Positions 1 to 12,137 of a DNA stretch of 64,000 nt are shown here, piece by piece. How positions within the stretch are numbered: position 1 is the stretch's first letter; every line of letters starts with the position of its first letter. The notes under the pieces were generated by a model. That model made no database searches, was not told where the DNA came from, and worked only from the letters and a program-made list of their open reading frames with translations. The DNA lies in assembly GCA_017893485.1 (NCBI GenBank), contig JACEHZ010000589.1, forward strand, positions 932,501 through 996,500, read 5' to 3'. The translations under genes were made by a program, and so were the position numbers. Source of the DNA: Hemerocallis citrina (taxonomy: Eukaryota; Streptophyta; Magnoliopsida; Asparagales; Asphodelaceae).

Positions 1-1799
1 TGACTAATGGAATTGATACGCATCATGTTTAATTAAATTATTTTATGAATAATACCCTAAAACCTGTACATTGCTTGCTAGCCTGTATGTTAACTGCTAT
101 TTTTTAACCAGTAAATGATCTTAAAATGAATTACTTTCTGAATATGAATTGTAACCTTATCTTTCTAGTTTCCATAACATCTTGGATTTTTGAATTCCAA
201 ATTGTGTAGCAAAAGTTATGCCCGTTTTACTACAGCTGTATTTTTATTTCCAGATTTTCAGATTCTTATATCTTTTATGTTTAAACAGTAAAAAGGCTGA
301 TCAAATAATAAAATCTTGCTCTGATAATTTCCAGATTGTTAGTAATTATGTTTAGGAGTCTATAAATTTTTTTTAATGAATTTAATATTGAGTTTTTGCT
401 GTTTCTAAAAATAAAATAACATAATGTCGAATTTCTGCCTGAACATGAAACCTGTGAAGAATTGTTTGTTTGACCTAGCTACCGTTGTCGGATTTTGAAC
501 TTTAAATATACGTTGGAACCGTGTGGAAGTCTAGTTTCTAGAATTTTTTATGGATTCAGTTTTCTAGTTCTGGAACAGTGGAAAACTGCATTTCTGTACA
601 GACTATTCTTTCTGTCCAGAATTTTATATTCCAGTTTTTTAGTAGTTTAATTAATCCTATATCATTGTATTGTATGAATCAAAGTGTTTATGTTGCATTG
701 CATGATCCTAATGAGTTATTTTCACCATTCCAATTGTCTTACTTCATGTTATCATCCTGTTAATTCCCCTATTGATACTATTGTTTGTCTCGTGTCCCAA
801 GTTGTATATTGTATTGTTGCATTTAAGAAATAATTAATAAGCTAGGGTTTAAGGGCTGACTCTAGTAGTGGACAATATAGAAACTGTACTCGGAAGAGGG
901 GCCCGTGTTTTCCTGAATATTGTATCAGCTATTGTCTTATTTATTGATTGTGGAGTGCTGACTACGGCACCCCAATCTATCGTGTATTGTATCGCGGCCA
1001 AATTATCGTATCGTGCATTGCATATTCAGTCGTGACTATTAAATATTGATTATCATTGCCGGGTACATGAACTATAAAATCCACCACTAATTATAAACGT
1101 AACTTGTTTGTATGTAGTAATCATGTGGTAAATAAATAGGACGCATGAAATGCTACAATAGTTAGGATTAAAATAATTAATAGACTTAAGGATCACACCA
1201 CATTGACACTGCATATTGTACATCATTGTTCCTATTGATATCGAATATTAGCTAAGTGTTATTGTTATTGATTATTGATTATTGATTATTGTTACTGAAT
1301 ATTGAATCATTGTTTATAGTCATTGCATCGATTGTCATGATATTGATTATTGTTATCGTGCCATGTTATTGATCGCTATTGATCCATTGATTCATTGTTA
1401 TATCGTTATTCTATTGTTCCCTACTTTCTCTACTTGCTGTCTATGACTTGATCTAAGGACAATTTTTCTCCTCTTTTTAGATGAAGTGTTCACAGGTAAT
1501 CAAGGAGAATTGCCTGATGGGATTGGAGAACAAAGATTCTGAAGATTTAATGCTTTCTATTGCTTATTGTTTTAATGAACTTATTGTATCGAGACTTATT
1601 ATTATTTGTGATTGGATTATTATTGTATTGGGCTTATGTCCCGGATTTTATTATTGTTTCCAGACGTTGGTTTATTGTATTTGGATATTTTATATTGTTT
1701 CATTCCAAGTCTTATTGTTCATGAGATTATTAGTGCTTGCGCATTTATTCTGTATTGATTATATTGTTGAGTTAATCAGATAAACAACTTATGGATGAT
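1..1799. other. AT-rich intergenic stretch, no gene recognised
   Basis: No supportable coding region is visible. About 1,255-1,420 is built from repeated ATTGATT/ATTGTT-like words and 1,555-1,770 from TTATTGTATT-like words, so the ORFs here are low-complexity translations. The bias suggests the flank of an old transposable element, but I found no LTR ends, inverted repeats or domains. Confidence 0.5.
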
Positions 1800-3409
1800 G
1801 TTAGTCATTCGCTGGGCCAATGTCATGTACTCGTATTCCATATTTTTTGGAAGTGTTGCGTGAAAATTCAAATAATCAAAAGAAGCATGCCCTAGACATC
1901 GATGTCATAGCTAAATCTCTGATTTCTTCTTCTCTCCCTCAGATCCTTCCACAGATAAAGCTTGAGTCAATGTGCTTGAACTTTTAGATTCCAAATCTAG
2001 GTAATAGAGTTTTCCGTGTCTAACCCCATAACCAACCGTCTTGCGAGTCTGAATATCCTTAAACTCACAATGGGAGGGCCAAGAAATCACAATACAATAT
2101 AAGGCAGTAGTTATTTGAACAACAGATAATAGGTCAAAATACAAGGAGAGCACAACTAACACATTATCTAAGGTTAGGTTTTTTGTGAGAGATATGGAAC
2201 CCTCACCAGTAACGGTGGCAGGTTCTCCATTGGCAGTTGACACTTTAGATTTGGTGGATGGTTGTAAAGTTTGGACTAGTCTAAAATCAAAAGTCATATG
2301 ATCAGTAGCACCCTAATCAATTATCCATGCATTATTCTTAACAGAGGCAGAAATATTAAAAACCTTACCATTATTACCTGCAGCAGTAACTAATGTAGAG
2401 GATATAGTGCCAGTGGATCGGTTGCAGTTCTTCTTCCAAGTATCTCTACTATGATCTCAGTACTCCAGATAGCCGATAATCTTATAACAACGAGCTTTTG
2501 TGTGGCCGATCTTGTCACAATCAATACTCTTCCTTGACTCATACGGTAGTTTTGGTTCCATGGTGAAGAACAGTAAATAGCAACACAACAAGCAGCACCC
2601 TCTGATAGAATAGCTCCTTTTAGATCTGATGTGAATCAAATCCAAGAGCCCGAACACCAAACAATAACAGCAACTCACAGAGCAATTCTTCAATCAAAAA
2701 TCAGATATGAATATATCTGAATCATCAAAAAGCGATGACCACGACCATGACGGTGAGCGGTGACCACGATGAGCGATGGAGAAGGGGGATCGGGGTTGAC
2801 GAAGGGATTAGGATCAGGGACGACGACGGGATTGGGATCAGGGACGACGGGGTCAGATTCGACGGGATCAGGGTCGCTTGCAGATCTGTGATGACGAGAG
2901 ATCGGGGTCGACAACGGATCAGGAGACTTTGGGATCGGTGTGATGGCTTCAGGTGGCGGTGAGGGCAACGTGATCATGGTTTCGGTGGTGGCGACGGTTG
3001 ATTTATGAAGGCGACTGTTGATTGGGGGTTCGAATTTTGGGGTTTGGATGTCGATGAAGATGATGGATGAAGGCGATGGGAGTTCGGGGTTCGGGGTTTC
3101 GAGGATCGAAAAGGATCAAGATCAAAGTTCGGGGAAGACAGAGAAAAAGGTTCTTCTTCTTCTTCTTCACTTAGCCTAGATCTTTTTAGGCTCTGATACC
3201 ATATTGAAATATTGAAATCAAATTTGGGGAAATAATAATTTTTTCTTATTCATTGTTCTTCTACTGCATACATCTATATATAAGAATTACATTCTTGGAA
3301 AAGAATAAAGGAGACTGAGAGAAGATTGAGGAGAAGAGAGATTTGGGAAATATATTTCCTATAGAATAGGAAATAGAATATACACATTAGCAATTACTAT
3401 ATTTCAACA
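1800..3409 (-). mobile_element. Decayed Ty1/copia retrotransposon fragment
   Basis: Reading the minus strand from the right: an LTR (3,205-3,409), a primer-binding site, a shortened gag, a zinc-knuckle remnant (about 2,480-2,520, GHTKARC), the protease active-site region (about 2,300-2,330) and the start of the GAG-pre-integrase domain with LGHASFDYL (about 1,860-1,890). This order is that of Ty1/copia gag-pol. The protease D-S/T-G-A motif reads D-stop-G-A because of a TAG at 2,313-2,315, and the first knuckle cysteine is serine. Integrase core, RT, RNase H and the 3' LTR are absent, so the copy is dead and truncated. Family assignment is firm; the left edge is approximate. Confidence 0.85.
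3205..3409 (-). repeat. 5' LTR of the copia fragment, with adjacent PBS
   Basis: Read on the minus strand the segment starts TGTTGAAATATAG and ends ATTTCA, and is followed after three bases by TGGTATCAGAGC (complement at 3,190-3,201), the usual plant copia primer-binding site for initiator tRNA-Met. A TATA-like CTTATATATAG lies inside, as expected for an LTR promoter. About 205 bp is short for a copia LTR. No second LTR is in the window. Confidence 0.75.
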
Positions 3410-3663
3410 AATTGAACTGTTGCTATAGATTGAAGAAAATAATAGAATTTTTCTATAGTAACATAATATAGAGTTAAGATGACATATACATTTTTTTTAA
3501 CATACAAACTATATGTATACCGTCTAATTTCACTTAAAAAATACTAATATATATTTTGCCTTTGTATTTAACAAGACCTAATCTAACCACTGATTTTCAT
3601 TCATTTCTCTTTTTTGGGTGAATTGCGATGAAGCATTCCCTCGAACAAGTTAAGGTCATTGAC

Positions 3664-4176
3664 TTATCTTATCTGATATCTAAATAACACTAGTGTCATA
3701 AAAAAAAAACCCCACACATAAATCTTTAGCAAATTCAGTATTTTCCAAGAAGAAAATACTATCTCGATTGATTTATATTCTATTACTGGGAAAATGGGTT
3801 GAATCGGAAGCAAAACAAGAGTAAAAGATTCGGTGCAAACCTTCTCTTTCACTTCTTCTTGTTCGAACACTGATCGAGGATACTCGTCCTTTTCATAAAG
3901 CCTATTAACCAACAAATTCATGTTCTCCATGTTATTTATAATTACTGTTTATAATAAATATGAAAGAAGATGAATTTGATTATGGGTAGGTTTCAGTTGT
4001 AGATTGATTAGGATAAGAGATGTAAGGGAAAGAAGAGGAGAAGAGCAGGAAAGAGGACGAGGAGAGCAGCGGCGGTGGCGGGGGATTGGATATTGAAAAT
4101 AGAAGGGAGAAAGAGAGCAGCGCGTGGTTAGGGAGAGAAAATAAATAGGGCTGGGGATTAGGGATTTTAAATACAA
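3664..4176 (-). other. Possible gene start, unrecognised (88-residue ORF)
   Basis: On the minus strand a TATA-like box (CTATTTATTTTC, near 4,145) and a CT-rich leader (about 3,950-4,130) precede an 88-residue ORF (3,930 down to 3,664) starting MENMNLLVNRLYEKDEYPR. The arrangement resembles a plant promoter, leader and first exon, but I recognise no domain and see no second exon. It may be a gene fragment or chance. Confidence 0.15.
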
Positions 4177-4410
4177 AATTAGTTTTAGAAATTTGTATGG
4201 CCCAGATTATATCTAAGATATAATAAAAATTAAATGTGTGGTCAATATCTGCCCTGGACAGATTTTATTGTGCCTTTTATAATAGAAATAGATTAGAAAA
4301 AAAATACATACATATAATACACATGTTTTTAGCGCACATCAACTAGTTGATGAAGTCTAACCAATGGTTGAATTCTAAGCAACAATAGTAAACTTGGAAT
4401 TATACTTCTA

Positions 4411-5163
4411 TAAAGTTTATTGTTAAGGAAGAGCAACCACAATCGTTTGCTAAAAAATAACAAAATGGCAAATGGAAATAGCAATTTAAGAAATTCGCTA
4501 CAACGGTTATTTGCTATAATTTTGTCAAATTTTTTTTTATAACGAACGAGACAACATGTCCCGTCTCACTTTAATTTTTTTTTTAATCTTAATACCACAG
4601 TAGATTAAGTTAGTTTAGTAATTAGTAGTATATTTGGATTATTAAAATAATAGGTAGGTAATTAATTATGCTAAGTAGTGATTAATTACCAGTTGATTGT
4701 GAATTAAATATGGAAAATGCCCCCCTGGGATTCTAGGACGGGACATGTTGTCCTCGTCCAAGCATTTTTTGCTGAAGACGAGACAACTTGTTTCGTCTAT
4801 ATATTTTTCGGTTTTTTTTTTTTGAAACGGTACAACATGTACCGTCTGATTATTAAAAATATATATTTAAAAGAACCATGGATGATACAAGTTGTTTTGT
4901 CCAATCCTATTATAAAAAATAAAAAAAATTGATACGGAACAACATATTCCGTCACCTATAATTTGAGAATCGCCAATTCATTTATCAAATATGAGAACGG
5001 ACTGTAGCGATTTTATCATAATATGGCAAAATAGTAAACGACTACAGACCTACATTTTTCAAAATATGAAAATTTGACAAATATAACAAATGAACTGTGG
5101 ATGATTATTGAAATGGTCTCATATAAAGGTGTACTTGCTCTCTCTAAGCCAATAAAAACTTGG
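4411..5163. mobile_element. Putative non-autonomous DNA transposon with imperfect terminal inverted repeats
   Basis: The left end (4,413-4,440, AAGTTTATTGTTAAGGAAG) matches the reverse complement of the right end (about 5,130-5,160, AAGTTTTTATTGGCTTAGAG) imperfectly. Further in, CGCTACA/CCGTT words near 4,497 and 4,990-5,000 also pair in inverted order. The interior carries six copies of a near-palindromic ACGGnACAACATGTnCCGTC-like motif. No transposase is present. Superfamily and target duplication are uncertain. Confidence 0.5.
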
Positions 5164-5271
5164 TAAGAAAGAATCTAGAAGATTGATAATGAGAACTTTG
5201 GACTTTTGACTTGGAAATTTGGTAAGAAAGAATCTAGAAGATTGATAATGAGAACTTTGGACTTTTGACTT
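5162..5271. repeat. Perfect 51-bp tandem duplication, period 59
   Basis: The stretch beginning GGTAAGAAAGAATCTAG occurs at 5,162-5,212 and again at 5,221-5,271 with no visible difference, so the duplication is recent. It begins at the right edge of the inverted-repeat element to its left. Confidence 0.9.
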
Positions 5272-5321
5272 CATCCAAGTCTGCGCAATTTCAGACAAAA
5301 AAGTAGATTTTTTTTTTATGA

Positions 5322-5535
5322 ATTATATTAAGTTCAAAACAAAATTACTGGTCAAAGCCAATGGATTGAGATGGTCAATGAATTAGTGAGTCCATGAGAT
5401 GTGACAAAACTATACATACATATTACGTGGAGATTATATTAAGTTCAAAACAAAATTACAAGTCAAAGCCAATGGATTAAGATGGTCTATGAATTAATGA
5501 GTCCATGAGATCTGACAAAACTGTACATACATAGA
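5322..5535. repeat. Diverged tandem duplication, about 100 bp, period about 111
   Basis: The segment starting ATTATATTAAGTTCAAAAC at 5,322 recurs at 5,433 with a handful of substitutions, up to TACATACATA at the end of each copy. It is independent of, and older than, the adjacent 51-bp duplication. No coding content. Confidence 0.85.
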
Positions 5536-7341
5536 CTTAGACAAAGAGTTGTGAGTGAAAAGTCATTTTCCATCACAAAAATAATAATCATGTCTTTCAA
5601 ATTGATGCCTTTATTTTTTATTTTATTTTTTTGATTATTTTTCTGTTAGTTGCTTAGGGATCAAAATCATATTATCCCTTATCATATGTTTTTTATTTAT
5701 TTATAAAAATGTGACCTCGTCACCGCTTCATTAATCAAGAATTAACGAAACAAGTAGTACAAATAATAACATCTATCTGTTCCAAACGGAACAGTGAAAA
5801 ACAATTATAAAGCACAGACTACATTTCTAACTAGTCACTCCCCTAACTAAACATATAAACTTGGCATTTGCACCCTGTTCTCCTACCAAAACCTTCTAGA
5901 TGTACTTTAAATTTCAACAAAAATCAAATTTAGAATTCAAACTTCATCGACCTAGCTCTTCGGCCACCCCGAAGACTCCTTGACCCCAAACGTTCACCAG
6001 GCAAGAACCACATCTACCATCTCTTGCTAGCATACGTATGCCTCTCCCCACAACGATGTCGTCGTGTATCTGCCAAACCAACCCCACCGCGATGCCTTCT
6101 TTCGATTGCATCAAATTCAGCTCTCAACAGTAGTCGTGTTTCTCAACCGATAAAGAGAACGTTTGCACTCGCCGATAACTCCACCAAATGTACTTTGAAT
6201 TACAACCAAAACTAGTTTGAAATTTAAATTACACAAGCGTATTCACCTCACGCTTCCAAACTAAAATATGAATTTCAAAAATCTATATTGAAATTTAAAT
6301 CTCAAATAAACTCCCCTTTCACACTTTTAATTCAAATTTGAATTTCAAAAACCCTAATTCAAAATTCACATTTGTACTTCACTCCTCTGTCTCAAAATTC
6401 AAATTCGAATTTCAAACTCTATTTTGAAATTCAAATTTCATAATCAATCAAACAATTGGCAATCAATCAATCTCACTCCCCCCCCCCCCTTCCCTTTTCC
6501 TCCAACCTCTTCTCTGGCCAATCCCAACCACACCGGCCAACCAAGCCCAATCACCATCGCCCATCTCCACGTCCTCCCCCTTCTTCACGCCATCGTCAAC
6601 CAACCCTCCCTTTGACGACGCTGCAGAAACCTTGAGCACCATCGAACTCACCTACGACCATGGTCGTCGTCTCTCTCCTGCCCCTCTCCCGACCCCCGTT
6701 GCTATCGTTGTGCGCCTCCATCAACCTCACCCCGAAAAGCTTCCTCAACGTCGCGACGCTCTCTACGTCCGCCGTCGAGCCAAGCCCAGCTCTAACTATC
6801 GACAATCCAACCTTATTTGGACTCTCAACGATGGAAGCACCCCTCTGTCGGCGCTTTCGACCACAGCGCCACTCCGACAAGATCTGGTTGAGCTTACGAC
6901 GGGCCTATCCTCAACGACACCTATAGCCCTTCTAATTCCCCTCAACGACAGCCATCGATGCTGTCGACAAGTCATCGTCTCAAATCGAAGCCCCTTCTCG
7001 ACCATCATCATCGACCCCCTCACACGCTACTCCTCTCCAGATGGCGTCGCTCCGTCGTCGACCTAGTCCCCTTAGAGTCGAACCTCCTCGCCGCTCCATC
7101 CCTCTCCAAAATCTCACATATGATGAATCGAGGTCGTTAACACACCGCCCCACACCTCTATGGCGTCGGAGGGTGGAGAGGGGGGGGGATCAGGGAGCTC
7201 TGGATGATCCAATTTTTTGGGGTTATCATATGTTAGGTCTTGCTTGTGATGAAATTGGAGAGTTTTTATCTTCGAAAATAACTCTTTATAATTTGAAATT
7301 TTTTACACTTAATGTGAGGTCAAGGTGTGGAGCAATAGACA
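5536..7341. other. Intergenic: AT-rich repeat words, then an anomalous GC-rich block
   Basis: From about 6,215 to 6,445 the sequence repeats variants of GAAATTCAAATTT and its complement. A C-run follows at about 6,479-6,490. 6,495-7,190 is rich in C and CpG with long overlapping ORFs on both strands, none resembling a known protein. Because both strands are open together I take these as a composition effect. A captured GC-rich leader or exon is possible but unsupported. Confidence 0.4.
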
Positions 7342-10030
7342 TAGAGATGACATTCGGGGCGGGCGGGCCCTAACCCGCTGGGTTTGGCCGGGGAGGGGGT
7401 GGGCTCGGGTCGGTTTGGGTGAAAACCCGGTCTGGTTCAGGCCGGGTTGAAGTTTCAAAAAATCGACCCGACCCGACCTTCCAACCCCTTCAGGTTGAAC
7501 TCGATCTGGGTCGGGCCGAGTTGCGAGTTGGCCCGTGTTTAGGATTTTTTTAATTCAATTTTTTTAAAAAAAATGTACGACAAGTATAAGAGTGAAACAA
7601 AATTATATATTATTCATTTCAACTTGTAATAAGTTTTTACAACATTTATACTTACAAATACATGTAATAGAAACTAAAAAAATCATACAAATTTATTTTA
7701 GGAGATAATCTAGAGTTCAAGATAGCCTAGAGTTAAATTAAAGAAAATGCATTGGACAACTGTCGTGTACCTCTACTTAACCTAAACCTAGGATCTCATC
7801 GCCCTAAATTCCCTACTCAGCTTGTTGATCTTCAGGTGAGTTTCTTTCACTTTTTGAGGTGTTGAACGCTTTTCCTTGAGTCATATCTTCAGCTTTCATT
7901 CAATCTTCGGTGCACACGAGTATCTTCAAAGAATCCGGTTTCAAACGATTCCTGTAATATGTTAAAACCCCTGTCACTTGAAGACTTTCTTTTTATGATG
8001 CAACTGTATGCACACGAGGGGTTAGCAGATCTCTAGCCATATATAAAAGAATAGAAGAAAAAAAATCATGTTCTTTCCATTATTATAACACTTCAATCTT
8101 ATAACTAGAACTCTCACTATCTTGTGAAATATACTAGTTTAATTTATACAAGCAAGTAAATTAAGAGTGACATCTTCTAATGTACTCTTACCCTAACCTC
8201 GAGAATAAGAAGAAGTTGATATACTAGTTTGGTGTGTTGTACTACTAGATGCATAAGTTATATCATAAAAATCATACGAGTTATCTAATGTTGACTCAAA
8301 TGTAGCTAAATAATCGTTACAATCATAATCAGAGTCTTCATCAAGTAAATTAAAAAAAATATTTCAATCAAACTCTTCATACCCGCTAATTTGATACGAA
8401 GATCCATTACAGTAGCAATAAAGTACAACATAGGAGGATGATTAAAATACTTCGAAAATTTATCATAAGAGGGAATAACAATATGACTAATGTAAGAGTT
8501 CGAAAGCACTTTTTGAAAAGTTTGCATCATAGTTATTATTGAAATAAAAATAATACTAGGAGTGGAATCATAAAATTTTGAAAACTTCACAGTTGCAGTT
8601 TTAAAAGATTTCAAAATTTTTAACAAATATTCAGCAAAATACCATGATTCGGGAGTCATTTAAAAAAAACATTATGTTTTTTTGCAATACAAAAATAATT
8701 TATAGCTGCTTTGTATTGAGTAACAACATTTAATAAGCCGAAAATAGAGTTCCTTTGGTGTTTAACATCTCTATAAAATTTTCTAAAACGTATTCCCTTA
8801 AGATTACACAATTCTTTAACTTGTTGAATCATAGTACCACTCAAAGTGATAAAATGTATATAATTTCTAATTGCATTCACATATGATTCAACTACTTTCA
8901 AAGCATCTTGTACACATAAATTTAGAATATGACATGCACATCTAACATGAAAAATTTCAGGACATGGAGGAGCTAAACTGTTGTTTTAATGTACTAATCG
9001 AACTATTGTTGTTGGAGGCATTATCAAACTTAATCGAAATTTTTTTATCGCGAATACGAAATAAATCGTAAACTTCTAAAATACGTATTGCGATAACCAT
9101 GCCACTATGGGGATACTGCAAAATGGTAAGTGATATGATTATATTTTGAATGAGCCAATCATTATCGATTCAATGACAAGTTATGCCCATCATCGGAATA
9201 TCTTTACAACCTTATCAACAATCGGAAGTTAATGATACTTTACAAGTTAAAGAATACAAAAATGCAATTAAAGCGTCTTTCATTTTTGAATAAAGTTTAA
9301 AACAATCGGCCTTAAGTGTGTTTCTAGAAATTCTTTTGAAATGTGGATTTAGTACATTTTAGTTAAATGTCTCTAGATTTCTACTGCCAGAATAGGAAAA
9401 AAACTAACTCTTCCTTAATAACTAATCTGGCCATTTCCTGATGAACAATTTTGGAATCATAGCTATGGCTATCTATTTATCCCATCCTAGGATTAATCTT
9501 TGGTTGTGTTTGTTGGTCTTGTACTTGTTCGAGGTGTATACTTGTAATGTGTCGTCTAATTGTACTCATCCCCCCACCATTCTTCTATTTTGTAGCTTTT
9601 GTTACATGTTTTACAAATTTTATGTCCTATACTAGGATTCTCCTCATTGAGGATATAGTCATAATATTTGTGTAATTCGCTAATTTCGTCTCTATGTTTT
9701 CTGCTAGAAATGGGTTGTGCGGGTTCGGTTTCATATGTTTGTGTGTCACTATCATGCATTCTAACGGTATACACATTCGAGCCGCCCGTTCGACTTGACA
9801 GGTTCACCCATCGGGTCTAACGGTAGCAACCCAGCGGGTTGCGGGTCGGTTGGCGTCGGGTTTCAGGTTACGCGGGTCAAGTCGAGCGGGTTTTTCTTAG
9901 CTATTTGTCAACCCGGTTTGACCCGTTTATGGGTGTGAATTTGACCCAAACCCGGACCGGGTCAAATCGGTTCGGGTCTTATGCGTGCGGTTATTGGCGG
10001 ATCGCAGATCGACCCGACCCGGTTGCTTAT
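7342..10030 (-). mobile_element. hAT (Ac-like) transposon relic, copy 1
   Basis: The left end begins TAGAGATGACATTCGGGG, close to the TAGGGATGGC type of hAT terminal repeat, and is followed by GGGTCGGG-rich subterminal DNA to about 7,530. The right flank (about 9,780-10,026) carries the same kind of GGGTCGGG/GACCCG repeats, typical of this plant hAT group. Between them is a broken minus-strand transposase. The right terminal repeat seems to have lost its CATCCCTA end. Flanks AATAGACA (7,334-7,341) and TTATAGAC (10,027-10,034) are only a weak candidate target duplication. Confidence 0.75.
8306..9807 (-). pseudogene. hAT transposase, broken into several frames
   Basis: The N-terminal part (9,807-9,556) holds a BED-type zinc-finger start, HKICKTCNKSYK. 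A middle part around 9,000-9,120 encodes YPHSGMVIAIRILEVYDLF. 8,901-8,656 and 8,659-8,306 carry the RNase-H-like region typical of Ac-type transposases, with SWYFAEYLLKILKSF and a DLRIKL motif in place of the usual DPRFKL. Stops and frame shifts separate the pieces. The same protein, better preserved in places, is encoded by the second copy on the plus strand from 51,279, which confirms the reading. Confidence 0.8.
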
Positions 10031-11014
10031 AGACTTAAAGAGGAAAAATTATCCCCAAAATATTTTGAAATGAGTATCACTATAAATCCCTTTAGTTCAC
10101 AAGTTAACACACACATCCTCTTAAATTCAAGAAAAAAGGGTTTTCCCCGAAACCATACTGAATCGGGTGCTCTAAAATTAGTGCTACTACATGGTGTCTG
10201 GATGTTATGTAAACAGGTGGCAAATAGTGTTTTTATTGGACCTGTATTTATTCCCTTTTCTTTTAGGGCTATATGGCTGATAGTGTTTCACATAAAAACT
10301 GCATCCAAGGGATTCAAATTTATTTTGATGGAAGGGCAATAAAGTCGGGTTCATAGAAGAAAATCTTATAAATCCGGATTTGAGAGCATTTCCACCAAAA
10401 ACTTTCCATCACAGAGACTAGTAATTTACACGTGTCATGCACATATTAATAAATATATATTTTTTAAAAGTAAAAAACTTCAGCGTGTTTTGGCTTTGAA
10501 GCTGAGACCTCTTTTATTTTAGGTATGCACAGGCAATACACTAGTTTGTTTGTCTACAAATATTTGTATTTGTTGAATTTAGTTTGAACGTGTATTATGC
10601 GTGTTTGTCTAATTACAAAGTTAGAATTTGTTTGATTACAAATTCCAACTCTCCCATTAAAATAGTAAAAATAATTTGCATGACTAGGACCTTGACCCTC
10701 ATGTCAAGTACACTCCAAGACTCGCAACTTAGTTCATGATAATTGCAACTTTCTACTTTCATTTTCTTAAAATAATTATATTAAAAAAACTATCTACTTT
10801 GATATCAAAAAGGCATCTATGATTACAATTTCTTCCCCAAACATATTTGCCATTTGTATAGTCCACTCATCTTTTAGTATTTAGTTTTTTTGGCATTAAT
10901 GTAGTTAGGTAGTGGTGGTGGTGGTGTTCTGGTGGCCAAGATGCTCTGGGTGTTGTATATTTATTTCCACATATGCTAATCATAAGCAGGCAGGGACCGA
11001 AGACGTAAAACCCA
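10031..11014. other. Intergenic, nothing recognised
   Basis: AT-rich sequence with a short GGT-type microsatellite at about 10,912-10,926. No domain, RNA gene or clear element ends were found. Confidence 0.4.
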
Positions 11015-11023
11015 AATAATTAT

Positions 11024-11196
11024 GAGTAATGCTACATCCTCTATCAATTTCACTACATTTCTCTTCACTATCTTAGGTGGCACTCTCCAGTAGGTAGGAA
11101 AAGATAGAGTAGATGGGAAAACTCTCCAATAAAAGTATGACACCTCAAATAGTGAAGGAAATGGTAGTGAAATTGGTAGTGGCTAAAGCATTACTC
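11024..11196. mobile_element. MITE, Mutator-type, with perfect 9-bp target duplication
   Basis: The element starts GAGTAATGCTAC and ends with the complement GCATTACTC. The inverted arms stay similar for about 55 bp (left 11,024-11,080; right about 11,140-11,196). It is flanked by identical 9-bp copies AATAATTAT at 11,015-11,023 and 11,197-11,205. A 9-bp duplication with long terminal repeats is the signature of Mutator-like elements; at 173 bp it is non-autonomous. Confidence 0.9.
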
Positions 11197-11205
11197 AATA
11201 ATTAT

Positions 11206-12137
11206 TCTTTAGAGCCCCTAATTACAATATAATTTTTTACACTCAAAATACGTGCCTACATTTACAAGAAAAATACAAATTTGAGGTTCCTAAAATTATA
11301 AAAAAATCGAAGACCTGAGGCGGCCGCCTCACCGGGCTAAAGGTGGGGACCTGCCTTGATCATAAGCTAAAATGATTAATATCAATTAGTCTAATATAAT
11401 ATTTTCTAAGCTTATATGAACCTCAAAAAGTCATATCGGAAATTCTTTTCTTTTGTTTAAGTTCCCATTTTTCATGCATTTTTTAATGTTTGAATAGATT
11501 CCATCACTGATAATCCTTTTTTATGCTCAAACTTTTCTTTTATTAAAAAGTGCAAAATATGAAAATACTGTTAAAAAAAACTCATTTAATATTAAATATA
11601 TATAGTTTTGTCTAACCTTATATTCTCTTTTCTTTTCACAACAAACTTTTTATTTCATCTAAACAAAAATTTTAACTGAATTTATTTTTTCAGTACTATC
11701 AACTAGAGATTTTTTGTGAAATTATTTTTTTCTGAAATATTTTTCAGTACAAGCAACCGGAAGTTTTTAATTTCTACACACATCCAAATGCCTTATAAAA
11801 AAAATAATAGTATTGCGTGATTTCAAAATTTAATATTCCCAACTTACATTCGAGTATGATTTCCTCACATTAATTTGCTCAAGTTACATAACAAACCAGA
11901 ATTTGACCCAAATTATTTTATCTCTAATATCTAATTTCTGATATTATAAGGGGAGAGCTGTAGTTGTTTCATTTATAGACAAACTTTAATTTGTAGATAA
12001 TTAATCATCTAATTTCAACCACTCATTTAGAGTGTAAGTTATATTAACTATCCATTTAGTCAAATATTGTCAGCTATCATAATATCTTCAAAATTCAAAT
12101 TTATTTATGACATAATTATTTACAAAAGTGTCACTCA
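11206..12137. other. Intergenic, AT-rich, nothing recognised
   Basis: Low-GC sequence with poly-A/T tracts. No coding support, RNA gene or element ends apart from the Helitron that follows. Confidence 0.4.

Noticed and set aside
1481..1783. 100-residue hydrophobic ORF that looks like a membrane protein
   Set aside because: It translates TTATTGTATT-like low-complexity DNA; hydrophobicity follows from T-rich codons.
6424..7373. Overlapping ORFs on both strands in a GC-rich block
   Set aside because: Both strands are open together, residues are mostly P, S, R and L from C-rich codons, and no domain or splice pattern supports any of them.
9839..10342. 167-residue plus-strand ORF
   Set aside because: Its first third is a translation of the GGGTCGGG-type subterminal repeats of the hAT element; the rest has no recognisable similarity.
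10410..10450. ACTAGT plus ACACGTGTCATGCAC as another minus-strand Helitron end
   Set aside because: The stem is weak and no TC-type 5' end was found within a reasonable distance.
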